From the NCBI GenBank assembly GCA_013365325.1, contig JABVXV010000001.1, positions 1,364,001 to 1,428,000 on the forward strand: a stretch of DNA of 64,000 nt, read 5' to 3'. Position numbers and translations under genes: made by a program. Below, piece after piece: positions 37,507-49,089 of this stretch. The DNA is from Dipetalonema caudispina. Lineage: Eukaryota; Nematoda; Chromadorea; Rhabditida; Onchocercidae. The notes under the pieces were generated by a model that saw nothing but the letters and a program-made list of their open reading frames with translations, made no database searches and was not told where the DNA came from. Every line of letters starts with the position of its first letter. The stretch's first letter is position 1.

Positions 37507-40500
37507 TTAAGATTGTGATGATCTAGCTTCAGTGACTAAAGGCGTGCAATGATCAATGAATTCTTTCGCAGCAGGGATTTTGTCACTAATATTTTGATCG
37601 AAGATTTCGGGATTTGAGACGATTGGCAGGAAAACACTGATAAAATCTTCTGAATAAGGTGGAGCAACAATTTCGAGAACTTCAATTGCGAAATACCTGA
37701 ATTTTAAGCTGAACTTATATCTTAAAAAAGATTTAAGACGAATTTTTATTGAATTTAATTTAAAAAATCCGCAAGTCACCAGTTCTATCTCTTTCCCAGC
37801 AAAAATGAAGATAAAGACGGGAGTGACTCGAAGGCGGGATCATCAACCTTTCTTCGAACTTCCATGTATGACTCTATAAGGTGAATAGCACCACGATCTG
37901 ATAGTGCTGATATAATTTTTGAGAAAGATCTAGAAATAAAAGTAGTATGAAGATTTACCTGACAAGAGAAATGTCGATTTGACCATCACGAAACATTTTG
38001 TTGATTTTTTCAACAACCGGTAAAGCTAGGCCAACCGATAATAAATGAACGAAACGGTCGACTATACTGCGCTGTTTCTCCATAATAACTTCAGCAGCTT
38101 CATTCATCGTTGACTGTCTATCATACAGCTCACAAAGAACTCGGAAAACTCTAAAAGGAATGAAAAATAAGGTTACGAAAACTTTTGAACTTATCAGCTA
38201 AAAAGATATCAAAGCAATATTAGCGGTTGTAAAAGTGCCATACGCATGAAACAGTCTAAACACGATAAAAGCATGTAGGACTTATGAATGATAATCAGTA
38301 TCATTTTACGGAGACACATCTACAAATTTCCAAAAAGACTGTTCCTTGTTTAATTTAGTCAACCAATACCTTAGACGACTTTAGAAACGTCATTAAAGAT
38401 GGAAATAATATTAAGACTAATGCTGAAAAAAGATATTAAAGAAATACCTTAATTGTAAATTAGGATGTGTTGTAGCAATCTGGTCAAGCAATACAAAATG
38501 CACGGGTTCGGGTTCACTAATAAGTTCATCACTTAAAAGATTTCCACGTAAATAATACAATAATCCAGCGGCAATGACTGGAAGACGTATTGCATATAAC
38601 AGTGATTTCATTTCCTTCATAAGGTCATCTGTCTTTTCCAGCAAACTAACTATTCGCTCGATGGTGTCCCGAGTCATGTTCAGTTCCTGTCGATTCTGTA
38701 TTCGGCCGGTAGCCGTTTTCTGTTCACCAACACATGATGCATATGCCAACAAGTAGACATACTTCGGACGATGATCAACATGAACTTTGATACCTTCATA
38801 TGCGAAGAGTGAATCAGTTAACATATCAACAAAGAAGTACTCTCGAATTAATTCAACTGGCGGCGGGTTTGACGAAACGTACTGCTGAAAAGAACTATTT
38901 AATTGCAAGTGCAATACAAAAGGAAAGTGAGTAATGAGTAAAACCAACTGGAAATTCATGAGTGATTAGCATAAAGCTATATTTTACAATAAATAAAGTA
39001 TAGATTGACCTGATAAAGTTGTGTGATATCTGCAGGATTCAAGCACTGCTTGCTCATCATTGTATGCATTGCTTGTAATAAATTTAATGTAATCTGTTCC
39101 TCACGTGATTGCTTCAAAGCAATGTGTAACGCCGATGTGTCTTGTTCACGATCGTGTGCTTCCATACGCAACACTTGAGAGATATGAGCACAAGCAGCAG
39201 AAGCCATTCCAGTTTCCTAATAAGTTATATACAGTAAATTATAAGTATTGGAAACCTCCAATGTTACTAGAACTAGCCAGTCATCAAACTAAAGTATCTT
39301 CTGATGCTAATGCACTACACACTTAGATTTGGTTTTTCTGAATTTTTTGAAAGACTCATAACCGAACTATCAGTTCAATTTAATATATGCTGGACAAGCA
39401 ATCTATAGTTTGTCTTATAAGATTTTAGCCATTCAACTTGTCTGTGGTTCTCCAATTCATTTAGACAAATATGTGAACATGCCAACATGCAGTATATTGT
39501 TAAAAAGTATTGATTAAATCTAAACGTACTTCTTCACATATAACATGTAACAGCGCTTGCGTGTATAGATATGTATGCTCACTGTAGCACACGACTCGAA
39601 CAAGTTCTGCAAGAGCATTTTCGTAAGCTTCCGTCATCGGACCTCGTCGGTGTTCATGAAATACAGCATCAATTGTGAACAGAACTACTCGCGAAAAAAT
39701 TTCAAGCTGAAATAAATCAAAATATTACTATATTAGTCATATTTTGGAATACATTTAAAAAAATTTGTTTCGAAAAAATATATTTTGCAGCAAATTTGTT
39801 TCAAATTGTCAATGAAAAACTGGTACTTGAGGTACATTTTTCTCGAACTATAACATTAGCAACATAGTCGAAAACTTAATAAATTTTCAAATACTTCCAT
39901 AAAAATCATCGAATTGAAAGTATAAATGAAAAACTTTACCTGTTGAGCTGCAGTATTTACGTTACTAATTTCATGTTGAAAACCAGCATCTGATATTAGT
40001 TTTACAGCAAAGTTTAACATCAAACAATGAGGATATTGTTCAGCAAGCGAATAAATTAGTCGCCTCCAAGGTCTACAAAAAATTTAATTTAACTAAATCT
40101 CAAAATAATTTCCTACCGGAAGTTCTTTGAGCTCTCAATAGTGGGATGAATCACTAATTCCGGTTAAAGGTTGAAAAGAGGTCTTGTTTCACGCTTTACA
40201 TGACTAGTGAATACCTGGAAAGTTTTTTTCCATCATGATAAGGAAGGCATATATTAAAAAAGCGAGGGCGAAATTTTAACCAGTCAGATGTACGTGTAAC
40301 CAACTTGTGTGAGATCAATTCGGGTAGCCATTCAATGCCAGCACCATCTGCTTCGAATATTTTGTCTGCTAATTCAGGTTGGAAATGCTTCGCAATCAGA
40401 GTACTTAAGGCCGATTCAAAACATTCGTCTACTGTCGCTCGACTACCCTCCAAGTCTGCTAACCAGTCACCGATGAGATTACAAAGCTTTAAAAAAACCG

Positions 40501-41241
40501 TTCGATAACGATTCTTTGTAATGTAACCTTCAAATTTACAACCATCTTATTTACTGCTACGATTTACAAAAAACGAGTCACTGTTGATTTCTCTCGATGT
40601 TCACTTGCATTCTTCTCTTGTTAATTATTAAAGCTAATTATTATTAATTCATAACTTCTTTATACGTCATTACCATATGAACAGTTATTTCTAGCATACA
40701 CTTATTAATATATCCATCTTTTATCATACAAATGGATTTTTTACCTGGCCTAATGAGTAGTAGTTTTCCGAAAGTAAATTAACAACTGTTTCCGGATCTC
40801 CACCACATCGAAAAAACGTCTGCAGTACACCAACTATTTGTGGTTCCATAACGAAGTCGGGAACTGAAATTTGATACCCACTTAATTTATAACATTCCAT
40901 ATTAACAGTTTAAATCGATGTTAATCTTCACTTAATAACTGATAAATTCAGGAAAATTAACATTAATAAACATATGAAGAAATGACATATAGTGATGCCA
41001 ATCTTTAAAATGGGATAAATAAGCTCAACAATTTCATTTGATTGTATGATAATATAATGTTCCACTTACAACTCTAAAACTCTCTGACTGTTTTTCTCTA
41101 AACATGACTGGTCAGAGATTCCTACCAAACAGTTTGAAAAAATTTACGATTGAGATGTCGTATGCAGTGCTCTAGTAGCATTTTCTTTTCCTCTTCACTT
41201 GTTTCATCATCACCTTCTCCATAATCATCTGGATCTTCCAT
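37507..41241 (-). CDS. NELFCD: Negative elongation factor subunit C/D (NELF-C/D, TH1)
   Basis: Nine coding exons: 41148-41241 (ATG 41241), 40745-40863, 40305-40486 (or extended to 40215), 39940-40072, 39530-39706, 39010-39216, 38448-38884, 37959-38150 and 37507-37696 (stop). Length is 576 residues (606 with the extended exon), against about 590 in human. Landmarks include [61 protein letters not shown] and [19 protein letters not shown] holds RNA polymerase II at promoter-proximal pause sites together with DSIF. The acidic N-terminus ([13 protein letters not shown]...) is also family-like. The third exon has two in-phase donors differing by 90 nt; the shorter one restores the human spacing (LISHK|PWRRL). 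C. elegans is reported to lack NELF, so the presence here is notable. Confidence 0.95.
37785..37929 (-). other. Coding-like segment in last NELF-C/D intron (possible alternative C-terminus)
   Basis: After a TTTCTAG acceptor at 37930 the frame entered from the preceding NELF exon stays open for 47 codons, then stops at 37785. It begins by completing the same arginine codon used by the conserved last exon. Residues such as [16 protein letters not shown] and a visibly higher G+C content look protein-coding. It would replace the conserved tail, but the intervening intron would be only 29 nt, and no in-phase donor leads on to the final exon. Confidence 0.35.
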
Positions 41242-42130
41242 TTACGTGAGTAATAAACTGAACTTTTTAAAAACGCACTTGATCTGCAATGTCCATCTTA
41301 GAATACGGCAAAATCTTCCTAACATACATTTCACCAATGAAGACATCAGTCTCCATCCATTAACTTAGTCTGTCACTTTGTTCGCTTAGCCAGTTTACCT
41401 TGCTCAATCGACTTAGTCCACTCCGACCTTAAATCTGAACGCTTCATTATACTATACCTTTAATAGTGTCTTCAAGAACGGAGAGCAGAAATTCTTTGTT
41501 ACCGTCTGTCCCCTGCACGATTCTTTTCACTAAGTATTCTCAAAAATTAAAAATTAACAATCCTTCAGGAAGTAATAATCAAAATTAGAGCAAAACCAAA
41601 ATTTGAAGGTGTTAAAACCGTAATTAATGGGAAACATATCACTAAAAGTTTTATTCAGTAGATAAGCACTAAAAATCAACTCACAAAAAGATGTATAACA
41701 AGTCTCAAAAAATTGGTTTTACCAGATCGACAGCATATTTTAAATAAATTAACAACACAGTCGCTGAATAACTTTTGTTTCCAGACAAAATTGCAATTTG
41801 GTGATATTTGACGAAAAAATGCAATTTACTCATTTCCAAGAACTGAGTTCAGAATGGTTGATATTGCAGGAATTTAAAAAGCAGTACTGTGAGGAGTAAA
41901 TAATTTCCCTAACGCAAAACATACTTTAGAGGGTGGGGATAGAAGTTTGAGTATAAAATTTGTAAATTGAGAAATCTAACTTGAAAAATTTGACGGATGA
42001 TAATTCAAAAATAACTTTCTTAAATTCTTCTAAATCACAACAACAGACGAAAAAACCTTAATTTTTAAAACATTTGACGCTGAAGCTGGCCTATAACTTC
42101 ATCTTACGCAATCGTATTATTAGTATTTAT
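41242..42130. other. Intergenic region between NELF-C/D and NIPP1
   Basis: 889 bp between the NIPP1 stop codon and the NELF-C/D start codon, both on the minus strand. No coding signal. It holds the 3' end of one gene and the 5' end of the next, and would be an intercistronic spacer if the genes form an operon. Confidence 0.5.
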
Positions 42131-44638
42131 TTATGCCAGAACTCGGCTCTGATTTGATTTTCTGCCTGGCCACGACTCCTTGGCATATTTTTTCTTGTGA
42201 GGTGCATCACCATCTTCATCGTCATGTATTCGATGTGTTCCTTGAACGAAAGGCCCAACATGTCCAGAGGTAGGTTCCGGTAAACTTTTCGCATATAACT
42301 CCAAATCCGGGGCAGCATTCATAACAATCGACAGACTTGAAATCATTGGCTGTACATACCTGAACAGTAATACATTCAAAGAGAAAAGTGATCAGTTAAT
42401 ATTAAGTTTAAAAATATGAAGTTTGCTAAAAATTAAACATTTCCCCTTCAAAGTCTCCTTAAAAAACGGGATCAAAACAAAATTTTCAGATTTGCACCGT
42501 TTCCTCATCCTGACCATTTTTTTTAGTACTAAAATGAACCAATACAATTCGAAATAGCTACTGGGAAATGAATAATCCAATAAGATAATAATGAAAAAAC
42601 GCGTACCTTGTATTTTTGTAATCATCCACGCGTCCAGGCCTTAGAATCTTCTTCTGAGTAGGACCTTCCTTAGCTCTTTGCTCAGTTCCTTCATCCAAAG
42701 GTTTCCGTTTTGTAGATATAATGGCAGTAGCAACCAAATTTCGAAAACGTCCTACTGTTGGATCGACATCTTCTTAAATAAGAGAAAACACGTTTAAATT
42801 GAGTGAAGATCAACAACTGAGAAGACTCCAAGAAAAGAATTGTGAACAAATCAACATGATAAATTTGCACATTACCTTATAAAATGACTCTATAGACTTG
42901 CCTGGATTAATTATGGTTTCCTCTTCAATAAACGCAACATTTCCACGTGGCCTTTTTTTCCGCCGCGCATCTTCCAGTGAAATCGGTATGACTGGTATTC
43001 GTCTATTTAGTGCTGTGTTATACTCAGTTAGGTTCTGGAAATTGTTAAAAAAAATGAATTCCTCTTTCGGCTTGATTTGACTACAGTAAGGAATGTAATG
43101 CTAGACAAATGCAATGTGGATCAAAATGATACTTTCTGTGACTGGAATTAAAAGTAAAAGACTAAGCTAACATGGTTCAGCTTCCTCAGAAGGTCAATAT
43201 CATAGGAATGGTCTAGAATCATGCCAACGCAAAATCCTCCAGAAATAAGTCCATGTAATTCACTCCGGCCAAGCATTGCTCAGGAAATTATGGTTCTTTA
43301 TAGTGTGGAAAGACTAATTAAGGCACTTGAGATATAACGAGGACGAAACTTTGATTTTTTACAGGGGTAACCAAAGCTGAACATCCTCGCTTACAGCAAG
43401 TCATGAAATGACACCAGGAAAAACATCCAGAAAAAACTTCAGGACTAAGTGTCCAACCTCAAGTTCATGTTCTTCTGGTAGCAAATCTTTATTTCCTTCA
43501 TCGTCATCATTGGCCGAGTCAAGTTTAGCCCGCAGTATATATCTCCTCGTGGAAGCACCAAAATGAAATACGCTGGCAATATCTATAAAAATTGGTTGCT
43601 TTGGTTCGATACGAACTTTACCCACAAAAGTACCATGACCTGGAAGAAAAGGCTTTAAATTAATAATCTATTATTAATTTTCTTTATACGAAGACTTCAT
43701 TTTGCGGATGTGACTTACCAGATAGTTTATCTACCACAACAAATACGAGAAATTTTTTTTTCAATGTTCTAAAATGCGATTCATAGCATAATACGATGTG
43801 AAATGATTAAAAATATAATCTATAAGAGCGAATAGTGTTGATTAGGACTGTACCTGCAGTTAAAGAGGAAGTCAACATTCAATACATTCTTATAAACCTT
43901 TTCATTTGAATTTATATATTAATATTGTTACAAATATTGATGAAAACAGCGAAGAACCTACAGCTGTTCATATCTACAAGTGCAAATCGTTGCAAGAATT
44001 TATGATAAATCAGAACGGCATGCACCCTAGAACATGATGCATGTTCCACCACAAAATCGCATTGTTTCGGATTACGTCCAAAGAAGTAGGCACGCTTTTC
44101 ATCAACCATCAATTTCTGAAACAATATACATAAGATTTTTCAATAACATCGAGATCCGATGTTGAGGTAATATAGATGATGTGATTAAAATACTGCAGCA
44201 ATAACAGTCTGGATTTATTCTCATATTATTTGAATTTTTACTTAGCGATTATCAGTAAAGATTTGTTTGGTCTGAAATTAACCAACGTAGTATAGCGTCT
44301 TCTAGATCTGCTTGAAGTTTCTGAGACATAAATGCCAACATATCCAACAGCAAATATTGCATGGCGATAAGGTGATTATATGATCATCATGACAGATTTC
44401 ATAAACAAAAACGACATACCTGAATTAACTGATCACCTTTCACAACATCAAGATGACACCCACTCGGTGGTCTTCCTGCCCAAGGAGGTATTTCATACTC
44501 GACTACAGCATTTACCGCACTTTCTCCCGAAGCAGCCACAGCGGATAGAACTGCAGTTACTGGTAGAGAAGTTACAGTGGTTACAGGCACAACTACTCCT
44601 GCGGTTCTTTTTCCATCCTTTGCTACGTCCGAAGACAT
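42131..44638 (-). CDS. PPP1R8: Nuclear inhibitor of protein phosphatase 1 (NIPP1), FHA domain
   Basis: Six coding exons: 44420-44638 (ATG 44638), 43962-44115, 43458-43639, 42902-43034, 42607-42772 and 42131-42359. Joined length is 360 residues (human 351). After a low-complexity Ala/Val-rich start come PPWAGRPPSGCHLDVVKGDQ, the FHA core (FFGRNPKQCDF, CSRVHAVLIYH, NSCHGTFVGK, FGASTRRYILR), LTEYNTALNRR, a PP1-binding stretch RPRGNVAFIEEE, DVDPTVGRFRNLVATA and the conserved tail KKKYAKESWPG. NIPP1 tethers PP1 in nuclear speckles and binds phosphorylated splicing factors through its FHA domain. The intron between exons 4 and 5 starts with GC instead of GT. The start was set at MSSDVAKDGK, the only methionine near a plausible upstream acceptor (TTTGTAG). 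Confidence 0.96.
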
Positions 44639-45766
44639 TGATATCAACAGATTTCTACAAACTGCAATTCCAGATGAGGAAATCCAACTGCTGTAACAAA
44701 ACTTTGTAGAGTACGCCGTGCAGAAAATATTCTTAATCAACCATTTATAGCAGTGGCAATAACGAAATCTTAACACATTAGTAGACAAAACTTCAAAACT
44801 CTATGACAAGCCTACTTATTCCTATTGAGAAGCAATATTTCCTAATCTGCAAATCACTCTCCTGGAGACTATTATTCAGATCCGCGCAAAATTACTTCAA
44901 ATATCTATCCCGAATTAGGAAACCTGCAACTTATCTGAAAACGCAAAATAGCAAAGTTGTGTAATACTGTTAAACAAAGTCACAAAACCGGTCCTTCAAA
45001 CTATTAATACATTAAGTGGGAAAATAATTTATTCACAATTTACGACACTACAGACAACACGAGGTATACAAAGCCAAAATTTCAGTCGATTAACAATTAT
45101 AAATACACGATTACTAACTCCATAAATCTGAATGTTATCGGAAAAGTGAGATAGTGTCAAACACTACTACACAGTGATGGAAAAGATTGGGTAAAGCGCT
45201 AAATTATATAAATGAAGACAATAAAGACTGCGCAAACAATTAATCTAATCAGTAAAATACAAGCTAATCAACTATGAAATCATTATGCAAGATAAAACCG
45301 GTTAAAAATCACTCGGTAGTCTCCCTAAATACCAACAAGTCGGCATGGAGGTAATAAAAGCTCAGTATTTTGAGATTCAACGTAAATCAGGAATTTTGTC
45401 GTCGAGAGTGACAGATTCTCCCTCTGTCACAACATGCGACTTGCTTTTCGATTCCAGACGACAATTTATACAAGCTGCTGAAAAGCAAAAGAATATACAA
45501 AAAAGCGGAAATAACGATCGCAAGAGATGAGGACTGGGTAGTTAAGTACTCCGGAATCGATAAGCAACCCAAATGTGAAGAAAAGTAGGAAATACGCTAC
45601 ATAAAATTTCCTATTTTCCCGGTGTTTTAAACAAAACTTTCCCTTCATGATACTACGGACACAATTGTCATCCCAGCTCTCATCACTTAAACACACTTAA
45701 AGCACCATAGACTTGATTTACATGTTTAATAAAGAAGTGATTTGTGACAACTCGTACATTTCAAAA
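44639..45766. other. Intergenic region between NIPP1 and nucleotidase III-A
   Basis: About 1.1 kb, both neighbours on the minus strand. Only short open frames are present, with no supported exon. Confidence 0.5.
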
Positions 45767-47963
45767 TCATCTAATATAACTGATCGAAGAATCCGTAGAC
45801 TTACATAGATTCTTTTCATCTCTATCTCTTTCGAATATAGAAGTAAGAATCAAACGAGGTACATGCATAGTCTGATCATCTAATAAAACGATATCATATC
45901 CATCCAAGTATTTAGCCAATAATGTTTCGTCATTATAATTCAGAAAACCTATTTTCAATGCAACTTGTTCACATTCCAGACCTACATCCATTTTCGAATC
46001 TAAAATTTAGATGAAATTTGAAAAAAAAATGAAAAGCATAACATAAGCACACTCTCGAACTGACATTGGGATGTCTACGAACCACAAATAAAGCAAATTT
46101 AATGCAAGGAATAAATATGAACTTTAGAATCAACTTAAATGAAGCTTTCTATTTAATTTTTATCAATTTAAAATAAGGATAATAATAGAAAATACCTCCT
46201 AGAGAGTCACCCATCAATAAAACACACGTTCGCGATGAAATTTCATTGAATAACGACCCATAATGACTAATAACAGCACTATTCTTACAAAATGTGTGAA
46301 TAAGAGGTTCACTGAATGCAACTGCTACATCGTTTTCATCATATTTCTAAATTCTTTACATATTTAAATAAACTTCCAAAAAATGAACTTAGACACCTCA
46401 TCATTTCAAAAAATGGCAACAGTTAGGGAATTCCACACATGATATCAAGTATCACCAGAAGCTTCAAAAGATCAACAAGGCCCTTGTCGTGCCATCAGTT
46501 GTTGATATTCAAAAAGTTGACTGTACTGGACGATTTGACGGTCACTAACGTAAGTCGTTTTATTCTGGGTCATTCATAAAGTCTCATATTGATGTTAGTA
46601 CTGGATCAGAATCCGTAATGAAGAAATGGAGAATCATTATACGGAAGCACACTGATATGTAATACCAAACATAAAATAATTTCTGAAAAAGAAATGTGTG
46701 CAAAATCCTTCACGAAAGAGCGAATTCTAAACTTCTGGAGATTCCCGCTTTTACCACGAAGTGAATCTACTTTTGAAGTGTAGAAATTGTAATTACCATC
46801 ATATTCGAAACAATGTGCACATTACTTGGAGACCCGCCAAACGTTTTTTGTAAAAAAAAGTCAATCACATTTCCTATGCCAGCAGAAAAAATAATTAGAG
46901 GGATGTTATGGTCACGTAGCGTTAGCACCAACTCTTCTGCTCCTTCTCTGAAAAAATAGAATGTAATGGAAAGAAAACTGCCAACTATCCTAGATGAAGG
47001 ACAAAGTATTTCACAACAAGTCGAATAATTTCGAAAATCGAAAAAGTTATTGCAATCCAAAATAAAAAAAATGTCGCATGCTACTTGCTCACTTACTTTA
47101 ATTCGAGTTTTGCTTCGGAAACGATTTTTTGGATTGTCTTCTTTGTAAAACCAGTCTTGATGATATGTTCGTGGGAAGTTCTCCACCTGGGATGAACTGT
47201 ATATTGTTATGCATATCAAAAATGATGTAATCGGATCTGGATATGAGTAAAGAGCGAATGAAAGCATACCAATCTTCCATATGAGGAATTTTTTCAGCGA
47301 CTGTTATATACGGATCAAACTCAATTGGAAGGTACTTCGCCTTCAGTCTTTCGAGAACAATACCAAGTTCGTGTGACACCGTCCATGCAGCACTATCAAA
47401 AACACCATGTGTTGTCAAACAACTTTTACCTTCAGCGTCGTGAAAACGCGATAGGGTATAATCAAAATCTGAGACCACCTAAATATTCACAATACATTTG
47501 CATCAGTCCATTTACCAATGTAAATAAAGCATTACTAAAGTGTCTTCTAATAAAATTAATTTGTTGCATAGTTCATTACCAAACACAACTAATCAATTAT
47601 GGAAATTAAGATTAATATTGCCTCTTTCGAAATGATATAAACTGATCAATCTTATTTAATAATGTTTTATTATAGCCGATATACATGAAATATGGCAAAA
47701 AAATGAATCGCATAAATTAAAGTCAAAGTTGGGATAAAAATTCTATGATACTAAAGGCGAATTATTTATCAGCGCAAAATAACTTGCAAACTGTGTCCCT
47801 TGGAGTATAAAAAACGTGATTACTGCTTAAGTCTATACCAAATGACAAGTCTTACCAAGAGTTTATCCTTGTCAGCATTGATAATCTGGTTAAGTTTCTG
47901 TTCTACAGCAGACGAATCGCGCATGCGCACTTTGTCATTGGTAAGGAGCACATCGATCAACAT
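45767..47963 (-). CDS. NT5C3: Cytosolic pyrimidine 5'-nucleotidase III, paralogue A (HAD superfamily)
   Basis: Six coding exons: 47856-47963 (ATG 47963), 47270-47478, 47097-47186, 46797-46947, 46196-46346 and 45767-45999. They give 313 residues. HAD motif I is [10 protein letters not shown], with the catalytic aspartates at 40 and 42; motif II is [10 protein letters not shown]; the acidic motif is LLMGDSLGD. The human-like sequence [13 protein letters not shown] precedes motif I, and [16 protein letters not shown] is the usual C-terminal block. Family enzymes dephosphorylate CMP and UMP (also m7GMP in the B type) in the cytosol. The start follows an ACTTTCAG acceptor 12 nt upstream, suiting spliced-leader addition. 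A second family member lies 5 kb away on the other strand with the same intron phases. Confidence 0.93.
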
Positions 47964-49089
47964 ATAAAAACCAATGCTGAAAGTTATACGGTTGAAATTC
48001 ACTACCTACACAAGAAAATTCATTTAGGAATTTCATTGAAACTAATTTTTCATTTCATTCTAATGGATAAGAAGATATCCAGTTTGAAGGGAAATAACAA
48101 TTCCTTAAACAACTATTATTTCTATTTAGATTCCATCGTAATAATATATGGTTAAGCATTCAATTAATGTATTAAAAGTGTGAATAATTTCGAGGAAATC
48201 TTAAAAATGCGATAAGAAAATGAAATTCCAATAATCAAATGTTGCACAAAACAAAACTACTGGCTTATCAAAAATTGATGCACGAATTAATATAACCGTT
48301 ATGATTCAATTCAAAATGTTAAAATGAATGGAATTTCATCCTTATAGGCTGTGTTAGAATAAAGAAGACATAGTAAAAAAAAGAATGGGAAAAGAATAAG
48401 AAAAAAAATGTTATTAAACCAATAGGAAATGATAACAATGACAAAATATATAGACATAATGAAAGTATTATCCTTTCGGGAATTATTTGCTGGGATAGAA
48501 AAAAAAATTTGATGATAACAAGAAAAGATGAAATATACACATTTTTTTTCTTTTTTTTTTTTCTCCTTTTTTTGATAGTTATTTTGAAGATATTATCTGT
48601 GGAATAATTCTCAATAATTGAATCACCAGTTGATAGCATATTTTGAGATAATAAGATTGTACCTCCAGAATATCCAATCCAGTTATTTCCCGCACTGTAA
48701 AATTTTATTTTGTCAATCTTTCTGTTAATAATGTCAACCATAAGCTTAAACCTTACACGGTCATCTTTATGACTTCTTCAAATGTCATTACATTAAGTCT
48801 CCTCATTATTGATTTTTTGCTATCTGGTTACGAACCTGAAGTTTTGATAGGCTTCTTATGCTATAGATGTATGTTATTGAGATTTTACCGCGGGGGAGTG
48901 AAGATGCTTTCCTTCGAGAATTCCCTGTTCCTATTATCGATCATTACTTATAAATAGATATTCATGTCGTTATTGAGTGAATCTTAACGATGATTACTTA
49001 GATCAATTCAGATTATGGAATGATCATTGCGAGGTGCGCTAATAATTGATTTATTATTAAAAGTTATTTAGATAGTACTTACACAAGTC
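47964..49089. promoter_or_regulatory. Divergent intergenic region between nucleotidase III-A and uaf-2
   Basis: About 1.1 kb between two start codons in opposite directions. It includes a minus-strand open frame (48319-48741) with a plausible short start and a lysine/phenylalanine-rich tail caused by poly-A/poly-T tracts; I could not join it to either gene. A TTATTTAG acceptor at 49071 sits 18 nt before the uaf-2 ATG. Confidence 0.45.

Noticed and set aside
48319..48741. 140-codon minus-strand open frame upstream of nucleotidase III-A
   Set aside because: The second half is poly-Lys/Phe from A and T tracts. The first 26 codons look better, with a G|GTACAA donor, but its phase does not fit the first exon of the nucleotidase gene.
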